NCBI GenBank assembly: GCA_947561395.2
Contig: OX387186.1
Span: forward strand, 45,651,220 to 45,715,219
DNA from: Buxus sempervirens
Lineage: Eukaryota; Streptophyta; Magnoliopsida; Buxales; Buxaceae
Reading direction: 5' to 3'
Length of the DNA stretch: 64,000 nucleotides
Shown here: piece by piece, positions 50,004-60,295 of the stretch
Layout of the letters: each line of letters begins with the position of its first letter
How positions within the stretch are numbered: position 1 is the stretch's first letter
The notes under the pieces: generated by a model
Told to the model about the DNA's origin: nothing
Seen by the model: the letters and a program-made list of their open reading frames with translations, nothing else
Database searches by the model: none
Program-made: the position numbers and the translations under genes

Positions 50004-51594
50004 ATACCTATTACACCAAAAATCAATAGCAAAGAAGCAAAATTTTTGATCAGCCAATTTATATTAATTATCAATTTAGGTATTGTTGATTGAAACTTCC
50101 ACTTCTGTTATTTGAACAATAGCTATTCATGGATGAAATCATCTGCAATGCTTTACTGCATTGCAGACTACTGTGGTCGTGAAATTGTCTGCATTCACGG
50201 TTATAAATGTTTTATGTAGGGCCCACTTTAAAAAACAGATAGTTGAGATGCTCCACATGACAGCATCTTACAATCATAGCAATCTGCAACATAATAAAGC
50301 ATTGCAAGCAATTTCAACCTTCCATTAGGTGTTGATCTCTTCTAGTTTTTGTTTGTTTGCCTTATAAGATAACTGTTTATTTCTACATGTGCCATTATAT
50401 CTGGTCTGCAGTTTGCTGTTTCATTACTTTATATTCAAATTTTCCTTTGCTTGGGACATTCATTGAAGGGGAAGAAGGTTAAGTTCCTTTTACAACATTT
50501 GCCATTACAATTATCACGTGCAAAGCATGTGCCCGCCTCTTACCTTGGTGGTATTCATTTAAAAAAATCAAGTTTTTTGAACCAGTGCATGAGAAAAGTG
50601 GAGAGGATGTTATTTCCTCACCCAAAAGGGTAGTGTTTTCCTTTTGACACCTTTGCAACTTTGCTGGTCTATGATCATGAACCCATAGGACTTAGTTTCA
50701 GGCTTTCAACAATCCAAACTGACCAACCATACAAGCAACATTAAAATATATATTTTGTAAACTAACTAGAGCTTACTAATTAAAAAATGACCATAGGGTT
50801 TATGGGTGGGCTTTATCGAATTCCCTATAGCACACACTCCATCCGGACATAATGCTTGTGGATCCCATCGATTAAAAAGATGGTGGGGAGTAGATTACTT
50901 GTATGTTTTAATGGGAAAATTATGAAAAAATGTCACTTTTCATCAATAATTATAAAAACAATCTATCATAATTGAAAATTATAGAAATTGGTATTTTTTT
51001 GTCGATAATTATAAAAACAATCCATTATAATTAAATTACAAGATCTCTGTTCAAACATAATTAAATAATTAAATTTGAGGATCACAATATTATTTTCTAT
51101 TTTTTTTTTTTTGAAAAGAGTGATCCGATCAATTACTTTGAAAAGAGTGATCTTTATGACTTTAGGTACTACTTTTATAAATACAGGCAAAAAAGTTACA
51201 TTTTCTCGTAATTTTTCCTGTTTTAGGTTTTCTACTGGGCCCCACCATTATTTTTAATTGAATCCATAGTGGGACACGCCAGCACATCATCGACGGTGCG
51301 GAATTGCGGATGCTCTTCCACCATTATTCAACGTTTACGGCGTTCCTACGAGACTTATCCATTGTCAAGCTGTGCTAACGTACGTCGACGCTTCATGAGA
51401 TTTGAAACAAAACCTCATTCTCGAACTCTTGACTCCATTGATCACTTCCCACAAAATTAGCTATTCCTTTTTTTTTTAATTAAAATAGCAGCCTTTATAT
51501 AATAATCAAAAGGAGATTATTCTAGCAAAAATCCTACCCAGAAAATTGTCCAAATAAACGAAGTTATTACATTTTAGTAGCTTTCCAACTGCCC
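50004..51594. other. No gene recognised
   Basis: AT-rich intergenic sequence with a short inverted and direct repeat (TAATTATAAAAACAATC at about 50947 and 51005). No supported exon. Confidence 0.35.
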
Positions 51595-51946
51595 AGGATC
51601 CTCTGTGAAGCAGGAAGGTACCCCGATTTATGGGGTACCTCAGACAAACAAGAGAAACAATGGGGTACCCCAGGCAAACAAGGGGTTACCCCATTGTTTA
51701 GTGAAGCAGGAAGGTACCCTCGGTTTATGAGGGTACCTTCGTAAACCGAGGGTACCTTCCTGCTTCAAATAAACAATGGGGTACCCCATTGTTTGCATGG
51801 GATATCCCATTATTTGTCTGAGGTACCCCATAAATCGGGGGTACCTTCCTGTTTCACAGCAAACAATGGGGTACCTGAGGTACCCCCATAAATTGCCTGA
51901 GGTACCCCCATAAATGGGGGTACCTCCCCGCTTCACAGAGGATCCT
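51595..51946. mobile_element. 352-bp fold-back element with 13 GGTACC sites
   Basis: The ends AGGATCCTCTGTGAAGC and GCTTCACAGAGGATCCT are perfect inverted repeats of 17 bp, extended by a GG-AGGTACC block to about 28 bp. The inside is a mosaic of GGGGTACCCC, ACAATGGGGTACC and TAAATNGGGGGTACC palindromes. GGTACC occurs 13 times. No coding frame; no certain target-site duplication. Confidence 0.8.
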
Positions 51947-52356
51947 CTTCCCTTTCCAACCCATAAGTGGAAAGCCGAGGCGAAGAACTTCCGAGGCCCA
52001 GGGAACCAATTGAAATCTTGTAAATGTTATATTTACGGTCTGAAATAGAGCCTCTACAGGATAGTGACATCTGTCCCATTTAAACCACCTAAACCTCTGT
52101 TTTGTTAAAGCTCTGTTTTATTAAATCACGTAAAGTGGTTTTAGTGGAACACATATCACCGTCACCATCCTCTAGTGACTCTATTTCAGCGAACTTTCTC
52201 TTTCCTCGTCTCTGTGTCCAATGCCATACCAACCATCATAATCGTTTCCACCAAAAAAAATAAAAACCATCATAATCGATTATAAAGCTTTTATTTTTCT
52301 CACAGAAACTACAGAGAGAGTAGCAAGAAGAGGATCGAAGAACAGAGACGGTTAGG
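51947..52356 (+). promoter_or_regulatory. 5' flank and leader of the ankyrin gene
   Basis: A TATAAAG word at about 52281-52287 lies about 70 bp before the ATG, followed by a purine-rich leader (GAGAGAGTAGCAAGAAGAGG). The transcription start is not determined. Confidence 0.35.
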
Positions 52357-53856
52357 ATGGAGAGAAGGCTTTACGAGGCATCGCTGAGAGGAGACACAGC
52401 CTCTTTGAGTGAGCTGATCAAAGAAGACGAACAGGTTCTGGATAGGGTTTCCGTCACTCGGTTCGACGAGAATCCCTTGCACATCTCAGTATTGCGTGGC
52501 CATCTGGACTTCACAAAGTTGATTCTGAGAATTAAGACCAAACTCGCTCTCGATTTAGACTCGCAGGGATGTTCGCCTCTTCACCTGGCCTCCGCCGGAG
52601 GCTATGTTGATATTGTAAGATAATTACTGCGAGTGGGTCCTGACATGTGCCTTGCTCGCGATCAAAACGGGAGAACACCTCTCCATCTTGCTGCTCTGAA
52701 AGACCGAGTCCATGTCATGACTGAGTTGATTCGGATTCGACCACAAGTCACTCGGGACCGGTCCAATCACAGGGAGACTCTTCTGCACCTGTGCGTGAAG
52801 CATAACCGAGTAGAGGCCCTGAGGTTGCTGGTCGGGTCGGTGAGCGACGTCGATTTTGTCAACACAGCCGACGACGATGGTAACACCGCGTTGCATTTAG
52901 CTGTCGCCAACAAGCAACTGGAGGTATGAATCGTATAATTCTATGATTTGTTTATTGTAACATGTTTGATTTTCGTCTTTTTCGTCTTTTTCTTCTTCTT
53001 CTTTGTCCATTTCTTTTTCAATTGTCTGAATCACTGTGTGAATTTTTATCTGAAGACCACGAAATTCCTGATAGCCAGAGGAGGAGTGAAGGTTAATTCC
53101 TCGAACAGTAATGGCCTCACTGCCATGGATATGATAGAACATTGTCCAAGAGATTTGAAAAGCATGGAGATTCGGGAGTTTCTTCGGGATGCCGAAGCCT
53201 TAAGATCCAATAAGCTAACAGCAATGGCGGCATCGCCACGGATCAAAGTTGGGACACTGCCGAATTCCTCTAACAGCTTGAAGCAGCAGCCAAGAAAGAA
53301 CGAGGGTTGGTCCAAACAGGAGCAAGCAGCAGCGTTAATGGTGACAGCAACACTCTTAGCAGTCATGTCGTTTCAAGCTGGAGTCAACCCACCAGGTGGT
53401 GTTTGGACAGCTGAGGGCCCTGGTGATCGGAATCCTGGAATGTCCATAATGTCAGGAACATCGCCGGAAAGTTACCAGAATTTCTTGATTTTCAACTCAA
53501 TATCCTTGGGTTCTTCACTGATTATAATCCTTATGGTTACGAGCGGATGGCCAGTGCTGCAGCGTGGGTTCTGTAACTGGGTATTGATGGTGGCCATGTT
53601 TATCAGCATCGTTTTCATGGCGTTCGCTTACATTACTCCACTCCTCAAGTTCGTACCAGTAGAGGGACCAGGCCCATTCGTCGCTTCACTTTTTATGGCA
53701 TTAACGTTGTTGGTGGTGCTTGGCATTTTTTTTCCTTGTGAACACTATTCGCTTTGTCAAATGTTTGATCAGGAGGTTGAAGCTTCGAGAAATCAACGGT
53801 TAACTGCATCAAACCAGAATGAAGGCAAGCTTTATGAGAAGCTGAGTCTGGCCTGA
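52357..53856 (+). pseudogene. Ankyrin-repeat/PGG-domain membrane protein, broken by one nonsense codon
   Basis: Exon 1 is 52357-52923 and exon 2 is 53056-53856, joined in phase 0 by a 132-nt GT-AG intron; the total would be 455 residues. The N-terminal half carries ankyrin repeats (for example NPLHISVLRGHLDFTKLIL, GRTPLHLAALKDRVHVM, GNTALHLAVANKQLE). The C-terminal half is a PGG domain (WSKQEQAAALMVTATLLAVM, GVNPPGGVW) with four hydrophobic segments. This is the plan of plant BDA1/ITN1/ACD6-type proteins, plasma-membrane factors linked to immunity and stress; that role is known from the family and not seen here. The frame is interrupted at codon 89 by TAA (52621-52623), where relatives have E of (V)(K/R)ELL; everything else is intact. 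The stop follows GTAAGA, which could also act as a cryptic donor. It is either a very young pseudogene or a null allele, or there is a sequencing error. Confidence 0.85.
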
Positions 53857-55078
53857 TTGTATAAATTATGACTTGTAGAACTTGTGGTCTGATTTCATAT
53901 TGTAGCATAAAATAAGGTTCCATGAATCGGTTGTGAATCCGGTTTTGTTTATCATGCTTTGAGAATCATTCAATGGAATTGAAAAGGTGTGATGGATTGT
54001 TAATGATTTCGAACCAATTTTAGGTTAGTGGAAGCGAATGCGGAGGCCATTATAGAATACTTGAAGGTACGTTGAAAGTCAATAACCCGCGTCTTCTTCG
54101 CCAAAAATTCTGCAACCACTCAACAATCAAGCATTCATCCACTGAAATTTAAAATAAAATAAAAAAATTTAATTTATAAAGGAACCAATTAAAGCATACC
54201 ATTCTCACGAAGTCAAAACCATCTTCATAACTTCAGTTCCAACAAAATAAAAGAAAAATCTTCATAACTTCAATATTTATAATGGATTCTCATCACCTGC
54301 TGGGTGCCCAGCAGCCAATGGGATTCCATAAAGTCAGGGCCACATCATCGGCAGCCTTGGCTTGTGTCAGGGCTGCTGGTGATGTGGCCCTGTCCCATTG
54401 GCTGCTGGGCACCCAGCAAGTGATGTGAATCCTTTATAATTTTATACTAAGAGGTTTATGCCACTTATTCTTGACAAAGCCAAATTGGAAAAAAAACCTA
54501 AATTGAAAGCCAAGTAAATGGTAAATTAAAGGAATGCTTTACTTAGGCTTTTTGTCCACGTTTTCTACTAATCTGCTCAACAAGATTGCTTAATTATCAT
54601 TACAAGTTATCATTCCTATCGACAAAGGCAAAATACGTCTATCAATTTTCCTTCTTTTTTTTTTTTCCACTCTCCCTTCATAATATGTTTTCCGATGTAC
54701 CTCGAAACCTCACTCTACTATCAACTATTAAAGATGAAGCGTTTACTACTAAATCAATAACTTAAATTATTGGTTAGAACGCAACTTTATTTTCTCGTAT
54801 CATATCTAAATGCTAAGATGCTGGACTTTGACCCAACACAACAAAATTCCTTGCCAATTCTTATCTAGTTGGTAAACAAACTCCTTCGTAAACTTAAGTC
54901 TACGCATAAGTAATTTCACAGTTTTTTTTTTATTTTTGTATTTTTTTCTTCTTCTTGGACTCACATCCCTTACAGCAAATACAATATACACCCCTTCACA
55001 TTTAGTGGGGGGTCCATCATTTATTTGAGGGACCCCTGTTCATTTGGGGGGCCCCACACACCAAATGTGAGGGACTAT
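53857..55078. other. Intergenic with one MITE
   Basis: This is the 3' flank of the ankyrin gene, then AT-rich DNA; apart from the 54284-54432 MITE nothing is recognised. Confidence 0.4.
54284..54432. mobile_element. 149-bp hAT-type MITE with perfect 8-bp TSD
   Basis: The ends GGATTCTCATCAC and GTGATGTGAATCC are inverted; the arms continue through CTGGGTGCCCAGCAGCC and CAGGGCCACATCA, so almost the whole element is a hairpin. TTTATAAT flanks it on both sides (54276-54283 and 54433-54440), the 8-bp duplication typical of hAT elements. Confidence 0.85.
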
Positions 55079-58000
55079 TAGGGGTGCGCGGCGGGCCGGC
55101 CCGGCACGCCTCAGGCGTGCTCGGGCGGGCCGCGGGCCAGCCGTGCCGCGGGCCTGACGTGCCGCGGGCCTGGCGGGCCGCGGCACGCCAGGCCCATTTG
55201 CCCCAAACCCAAGCCCGCCGGGCCGGCGGGCCAATTAATTTTTTTTATTTTTAAAAATCCCAAAAAATCCCAAAAAAATCCCAAAAAATTTCTGTAAAAT
55301 ACTTTTATTATTCACAAAATTGTTTTACACATATTGAGATAAATTTTGCTCAAAAAAATATAAATTCATTAATTAGCATAAGTACACTTACAACTTTGCA
55401 AAAATTACATAATTACTTGAACAAATAATACTGCATCACTATAGTATAAGCACATCCCAACTAGGTTGGCACCCACTCATCTATCTATCATTTGCAGTTT
55501 AAAAGAAACAAAAAAAAGAGAAAGTACAATTCCTATACTTTGATTACAAAAATTATAACAAAACTTAGACTACTCTAGTTGACTAAAATCAATATTCAAA
55601 TCATCAAAGTCTCCAGCAAGTTGATCATCTTCATATTCTTGTTCTCTCAGTTCTGCCCTTAACCAATCTGTAAGACTAACACATGCTTGCACCATCTCCG
55701 GCGTTAATCTGCTCCTGTAATCATCCACGGTTCGTCCACCTGCACTAAAAGCTGATTCCGATGCAACTGTGGACACCGGAACCGTTAGTAGATCACGTGC
55801 CATGGCGGAAAGCACAGGATAATTAACCTGATTTTGCTTCCACCATGTCAAAATGTTGAAAGCATTATGCTCTTCTATAGTATTAAAACTCATTGGGGGG
55901 CTTTCTAAAAAAATCATTAATTCAGATGATCCCCCACTACTAGAAGCTGGTTGTTTTCCCTTTCTTCTCCCACTTAAAAAATTCCAAGCGGAATTATTTG
56001 GTAGTGTTTGTTGGGTTCGTGTATGACTTTGTATGCTACTACTAGTATCGTATTCACAAAAAAGTCTTTCTAATAGATTTCTTATTTTACGTATATCTAT
56101 TTGAAAAGTAGAATTCATATTTTCATTTCTTCCATCTATTAAGTCTTCAACTCCTAATTTAATCCTAGGGTCCATTGTAGTAGCTAAACAATATAAATTA
56201 GGCATCTCTTGCCAATATTTTAAAATTTTAATTTCCATTGCAGGGATAATTTCCTTAGCAATGGGTACATCTCTATATTGTTTAAAACAAATACTTATTT
56301 GATATAAACAAGTTATAATACTTGAAGATGTTGGGTAATAAACTACTGATAAATATCTTGTTGCATCATAAAAAACTTTTAAAAAATCTCTTAAAATTTC
56401 GGCTATTTGCCAATCAAGATCCTCTAAGTCACTTTCAGGCATTTTACTTTTATAAAATATTGTAATTTCTTGTTTTAATCCTAATGCAGCTTCTAGCATT
56501 ATATATGTTGAATTCCACCTATGTTCAACATCTAGGGTAATTTTTTTATATTGTTTTCCTAAAGTTTCACAATAATATTTAAATTCTCTAGCGGTTGTGC
56601 TAGATTGTTTTATAAATCTTACTGCATCTCTAATATTTATTAAATGATGTTGAACAATTTTTAATCCATCTTGCACAACTAAATTAAGAATATGACAAGC
56701 ACACCTAACATGAAATAAACTTCCATCTATATTTAAGTTTAATTGTTGTCTTAATATTCCTATTGCAACATTATTAGCACTTGCATTATCAAGTGCTAGA
56801 GCCATTATTTTATTGTGTATTTTATAATTTCTTAGATTTCTACTTATAGCATTTGATATATTTATTCCAGTATGGCTAGCATCTAGTGGTTCAAAAGTTA
56901 TTATTCTTTTTTCCATATTCCAATTTTCATCAATATAATGTGCGGTTATAGCTAAATAGCTTATTTGTTGTCTACTTGTCCAAATATCTGAAGTTAAAGC
57001 TATTTTAAAAGTACTGTTTGACAAAGTTTCTATTAATGCAGTTTTCATTTTTCCATATAATTTTATGGCATCCTTTCTTAAAGTGTGGCGTGAAAAAGGT
57101 TTAAATTGTGGTGCTAAATATTTAGTTAGTAAACGGTGAAATCTTTTAGAATCTATTAATCTAAAGGGTAATTCTTCTTGAATTACCCACTTTACTATTT
57201 CAAGCCTAGTTTCTTCTTGATTAAAAATAAAATTACTTATAGCAACACTACTAGTAGAAATTTGGGTTTGCCTAGGGTCAATTTGGCCATGTTTTGGAAG
57301 GCATTTCTGCAAATGCCGGTTCAAGTGGCCTGTACCACCTTTGCCTTTACAACTAAACTGTTTTTTGCAATGGTTACACACTGCCTTCTCTTCACTCCCT
57401 ACACTTTCAATTGTAAAATTAAGCCAAACACTAGAGGTTCTACTCCTCTTAGTGCTCCTAGGTGGTAGGGAAGACGATCCCATATCCTGTGAAGGGAATT
57501 CTGTTTCAAGACCTTGGATGGGAGGGTCATTATATTGGGGTTGGGTTATATCATCAGAAAATACTGGGTTAGAAAGGGGTCTAAGATATTCCCTTTCTTC
57601 AGTGTCAAAAAACATAGGATACCTAGGGTCCATTATCAAATTTTTTGAAAAAAAAAATTCTTAATAAATAATATTATAATAACTATTTGGTGATATTAAT
57701 TTATAAGAAAGGTAGAAGGAGAGACTTACTTATAATAATAATATTTATACTAATTTTAAAATCAGAAAATTAAATAGAAGAATACCTCTTTAGAATGAAT
57801 CTTGAACTTTGCAATTGAAGCCTTCAACCTCCAGAGTCCAATTTCCCACTTTTGATGCTTGAACAATTAGAAGAGATTGAGTATCACCAATTTCCAATTA
57901 CAACAATTAGAGCAAAGAACTATTTGATAATCAATTAGAAGAGAGTAGGAGATTGTAGAAGTGGTGTGGTTTGGAGTGGGAAAGGGAGTGGCTATTTATA

Positions 58001-58478
58001 GAAATTAAAAGTGGCTTTTTACTACCTCTACCCTTCAATATGACTGTTATTTTGCAGTTGGAAGGGTAGAAAAGGTCTTTTTATCATCAATTACAACTAT
58101 ATCCCCCCAATATAGTTGTTATATGGCTGTTGGGGGGGGTAAAATAGGCATAAAAATGGCTAAAAGCCACTTGTATGGAGGGAAAAGAGAGCTAGCCAAC
58201 GGCTAGCTCTCTGGCGGGCCAGCCCGCGTGCCCAACGGCAGGCACGCGTGCCTGCCGTTGGGGCATGCCAAGCGGGCCGGCCCGCCGTGCCCCAACGGCA
58301 GGCACGCGCGGGCCGGCGCCCGGGCCAGCCCGCTTGGGCCCGCGCGCGCCCGCGTGCCGCGTGCCCTGGCGGGCCGTGCCCAAACGGGCCGTGCCCCCAG
58401 GGCCCTAGGCCCGGCACAGGGCGTGGCGTGCCCGGGCCAGCCCAGGCACGCCACAGGCGTGCCCGTTGCTCATGCCTA
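55079..58478 (-). mobile_element. Complete autonomous-looking hAT (Ac-like) transposon, 3400 bp
   Basis: GGGACTAT occurs directly before (55071-55078) and after (58479-58486) the element, a perfect 8-bp hAT target-site duplication. The termini are TAGGGGTGCGC and, reverse-complemented, TAGGCATGAGC (8 of 11 identical). Sub-terminal regions of about 150-270 bp on both sides are extremely GC-rich and full of GGGCCGGCCCG and GGCACGC words, likely transposase-binding repeats. The centre is AT-rich and encodes an uninterrupted transposase. A TATA-like TATAAATA (about 57993-58000, minus strand) lies about 350 bp before the ATG. A perfect duplication plus an open frame argue for recent insertion. Confidence 0.92.
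55570..57639 (-). CDS. hAT-family (Ac-like, RICESLEEPER/DAYSLEEPER-type) transposase
   Basis: A single open frame of 689 codons; the first ATG is at 57639 and a second, two codons later, gives MDPRYPMFF. A BED zinc finger is at residues about 70-115, with C88, C91, H105 and H109 in CNHCKKQF...GHLNRH. The RNase-H-like catalytic core shows TSDIWTS (D218), ALDNASANN (D284) and RCACHILNLVV (313-321), and HRWNSTYIMLE follows. The C-terminal hAT dimerisation domain is complete (PVLSAMARDLLTVPVSTVAS, then ESAFSAGGRTVDDYRSRL). The protein would excise and insert its element by cut-and-paste in the nucleus. Length and domains fit active hAT transposases. It is within, and presumably expressed from, the transposon at 55079-58478; a spliced leader is possible (donor-like AAAGAG/GTATTC at about 57785). 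Activity is inference. Confidence 0.93.
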   Translation of the reverse strand: MIMDPRYPMFFDTEEREYLRPLSNPVFSDDITQPQYNDPPIQGLETEFPSQDMGSSSLPPRSTKRSRTSSVWLNFTIESVGSEEKAVCNHCKKQFSCKGKGGTGHLNRHLQKCLPKHGQIDPRQTQISTSSVAISNFIFNQEETRLEIVKWVIQEELPFRLIDSKRFHRLLTKYLAPQFKPFSRHTLRKDAIKLYGKMKTALIETLSNSTFKIALTSDIWTSRQQISYLAITAHYIDENWNMEKRIITFEPLDASHTGINISNAISRNLRNYKIHNKIMALALDNASANNVAIGILRQQLNLNIDGSLFHVRCACHILNLVVQDGLKIVQHHLINIRDAVRFIKQSSTTAREFKYYCETLGKQYKKITLDVEHRWNSTYIMLEAALGLKQEITIFYKSKMPESDLEDLDWQIAEILRDFLKVFYDATRYLSVVYYPTSSSIITCLYQISICFKQYRDVPIAKEIIPAMEIKILKYWQEMPNLYCLATTMDPRIKLGVEDLIDGRNENMNSTFQIDIRKIRNLLERLFCEYDTSSSIQSHTRTQQTLPNNSAWNFLSGRRKGKQPASSSGGSSELMIFLESPPMSFNTIEEHNAFNILTWWKQNQVNYPVLSAMARDLLTVPVSTVASESAFSAGGRTVDDYRSRLTPEMVQACVSLTDWLRAELREQEYEDDQLAGDFDDLNIDFSQLE

Positions 58479-58814
58479 GGGACTATCTAAAGTGCTGTTG
58501 ACGATGGTCCTGAGGTCAAAACTCAGGAATATATTGCCCGTAGCCTTGAACAACTTGCTGGCCAATGGTCCTGAGTTCAAAACTGACACGCATTCACGCC
58601 CTTGAGGTCCCGGGATATATTTGGCTCTTATAGACATGCCATGCATACGATCATTACTCGTAGGATGGTTATCTCATGATGAAATGCGGACCGTGTCCTA
58701 TACTATCAAGTCCCATCTATTAAAAAACTCCATCAATTAGAATCATGAAAGAGAGAGAGAGAGAGAGCAGCCCATCAACAAGCAACAGAAGAGGAATTGA
58801 AGGAGGGTATCATG
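58479..58814. other. Intergenic gap between two transposons
   Basis: Contains a GA microsatellite (58746-58767). No gene. Confidence 0.5.
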
Positions 58815-59016
58815 GCGACAGATTTCCTCTACGGCATTCCTCTCTACGGCATTTTTACGGCGTCAATCGGTTGATGCCGCGTGGATAAGAAGGTCTCGTG
58901 CATCTCACGAGACCTTCATTCGTTTTTTACCCTGTTCGACCAAGGCGAACCGTTAAAAACAACCCAAGACCAATCGACCATCCGGTTGGTCCCAAACCAA
59001 AATCACGAGAGAACGA

Positions 59017-59988
59017 ATGGCTCGACTGAGAGCTTCGTCTCAACGTTTAAGTAATCTAGGCGATGATTTTATAGAACAAGACGCTGTAGTTGTTCTTAAT
59101 AATATGGGAAACCCAGAAACAGCATTGCTCACTCTTAGGTTCTTTCAGCAGAAAGTAAAACCGAAAAGAGAAGTTATTCTGTATAACGTGACTTTGAAGG
59201 TGTTAAGGAAGAGTAGGAATTTTGACGGTGCAGAATTGTTGTTCGACGAAATGCTTAAAAGGGGAGTTAAGCCCGAGAATGTTACATTCTCAACAATAAT
59301 TAGCTGTGCAAGGATATGCTCTTTACGTCATAAGGCTGTCGAGTGGTTTGAGAAGATGCCAGATTTCGGTTGTCATCCTAATGATGTGACCTACTCTGCC
59401 ATGATAGATGCCTATGGACGAGCAGGTAACATTGATATGGCCTTGAGCTTGTATGATCGAGCTAGGACGGAGAGATGGCGTATCAATGTGGTCACATTCG
59501 CCACATTGATTAAGATTTATGGAATTTCGGGTAATTTTGATGGAGCCTTGAATGTTTATGAAGAGATGAAGGCTCTCGGTCTGAAGCCAAACTTGGTTAT
59601 CTATAACACACTGTTGGATGCCATGGGGAGAGCAAGAAGACCATGGCAGGCCAAGTCTGTTTATAAGGAGATGAACAACAAGGGGCTTTTGCCAAATTGG
59701 GCAACCTATGCTGCTCTTATACGAGCCTATGGTAGAGCCCGTTATGCAAAAGATGCTCTCAATGTGTACCGGGAGATGAAGGCTAATGGGTTGGAGTTGA
59801 CTGTTATTCTTTACAACACTCTCTTGGCTATGTGTGTTGATATAGGTTACACTAATGAAGCCATTGAAATTTTTGAAGACATGAAAAGATCCAAGGCTTG
59901 TAAACCTAATAGTTGGACGTTTTCATCCCTAATTACTGCATATTCAACGTACAGCGGACGATTGTACATTAAATTATTTGTACATTAA
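59017..59988 (+). pseudogene. Captured PPR-protein fragment (SVR7/P67-like), open for 323 codons
   Basis: P-type pentatricopeptide repeats occupy residues 53-87, 88-122, 123-157, 158-192, 193-227, 228-262 and 263-298, with a partial eighth at 299-314. Examples are VILYNVTLKVLRKSRNFDGA, DVTYSAMIDAYGRAGNIDMA and LVIYNTLLDAMGRARRPWQA. The sequence closely resembles the middle of the chloroplast PPR-SMR protein SVR7 (At4g16390 type, RNA-binding, photosynthesis-related), from memory of that family. The N-terminal transit-peptide region (about 180 residues) and the C-terminal repeats plus SMR domain are missing. The first roughly 15 residues are encoded by the element's terminal repeat, and the last nine (RLYIKLFVH) by unrelated sequence. 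It is therefore a chimeric frame made by gene capture. No stops interrupt it, so it could still be translated; without a transit peptide its location would differ from the parent's. Confidence 0.85.
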
Positions 59989-60295
59989 AATTGTACATAC
60001 ACATCAAATTGTACAACGGAAGATGGTTGTAGAATTAAATTGTACATGAAATTGTTTATGAGAGGAAGACAATTGTAAATTTACAATATTATCAATCTTT
60101 TTTTTAAGTTATTTCCTTCTACTGTGATGACAGGTCTTTTCTCCGTTCTTACAATTGTATTATCAATCTCTTTTTTAAATTTAAACTCTGAAGACATTTT
60201 AGAAAAGACCTACTTAATTAGTTACATCCACAATTGGTCGACCAATTTGCTCTTTTAATTTAGTTGAAAAAATAAATTATAAAAGAGATAATTGA

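Noticed and set aside
52948-53055. N-terminal extension of the exon 2 frame of the ankyrin gene
   Set aside because: It is the intron read in frame (poly-Phe, Val); the splice sites at 52924 and 53055 remove it and restore the ankyrin repeat.
58160-58490. Several overlapping open frames on both strands
   Set aside because: They arise from the GC-rich, stop-poor sub-terminal region of the hAT transposon, are Pro/Ala/Gly/Arg-rich, and match nothing.
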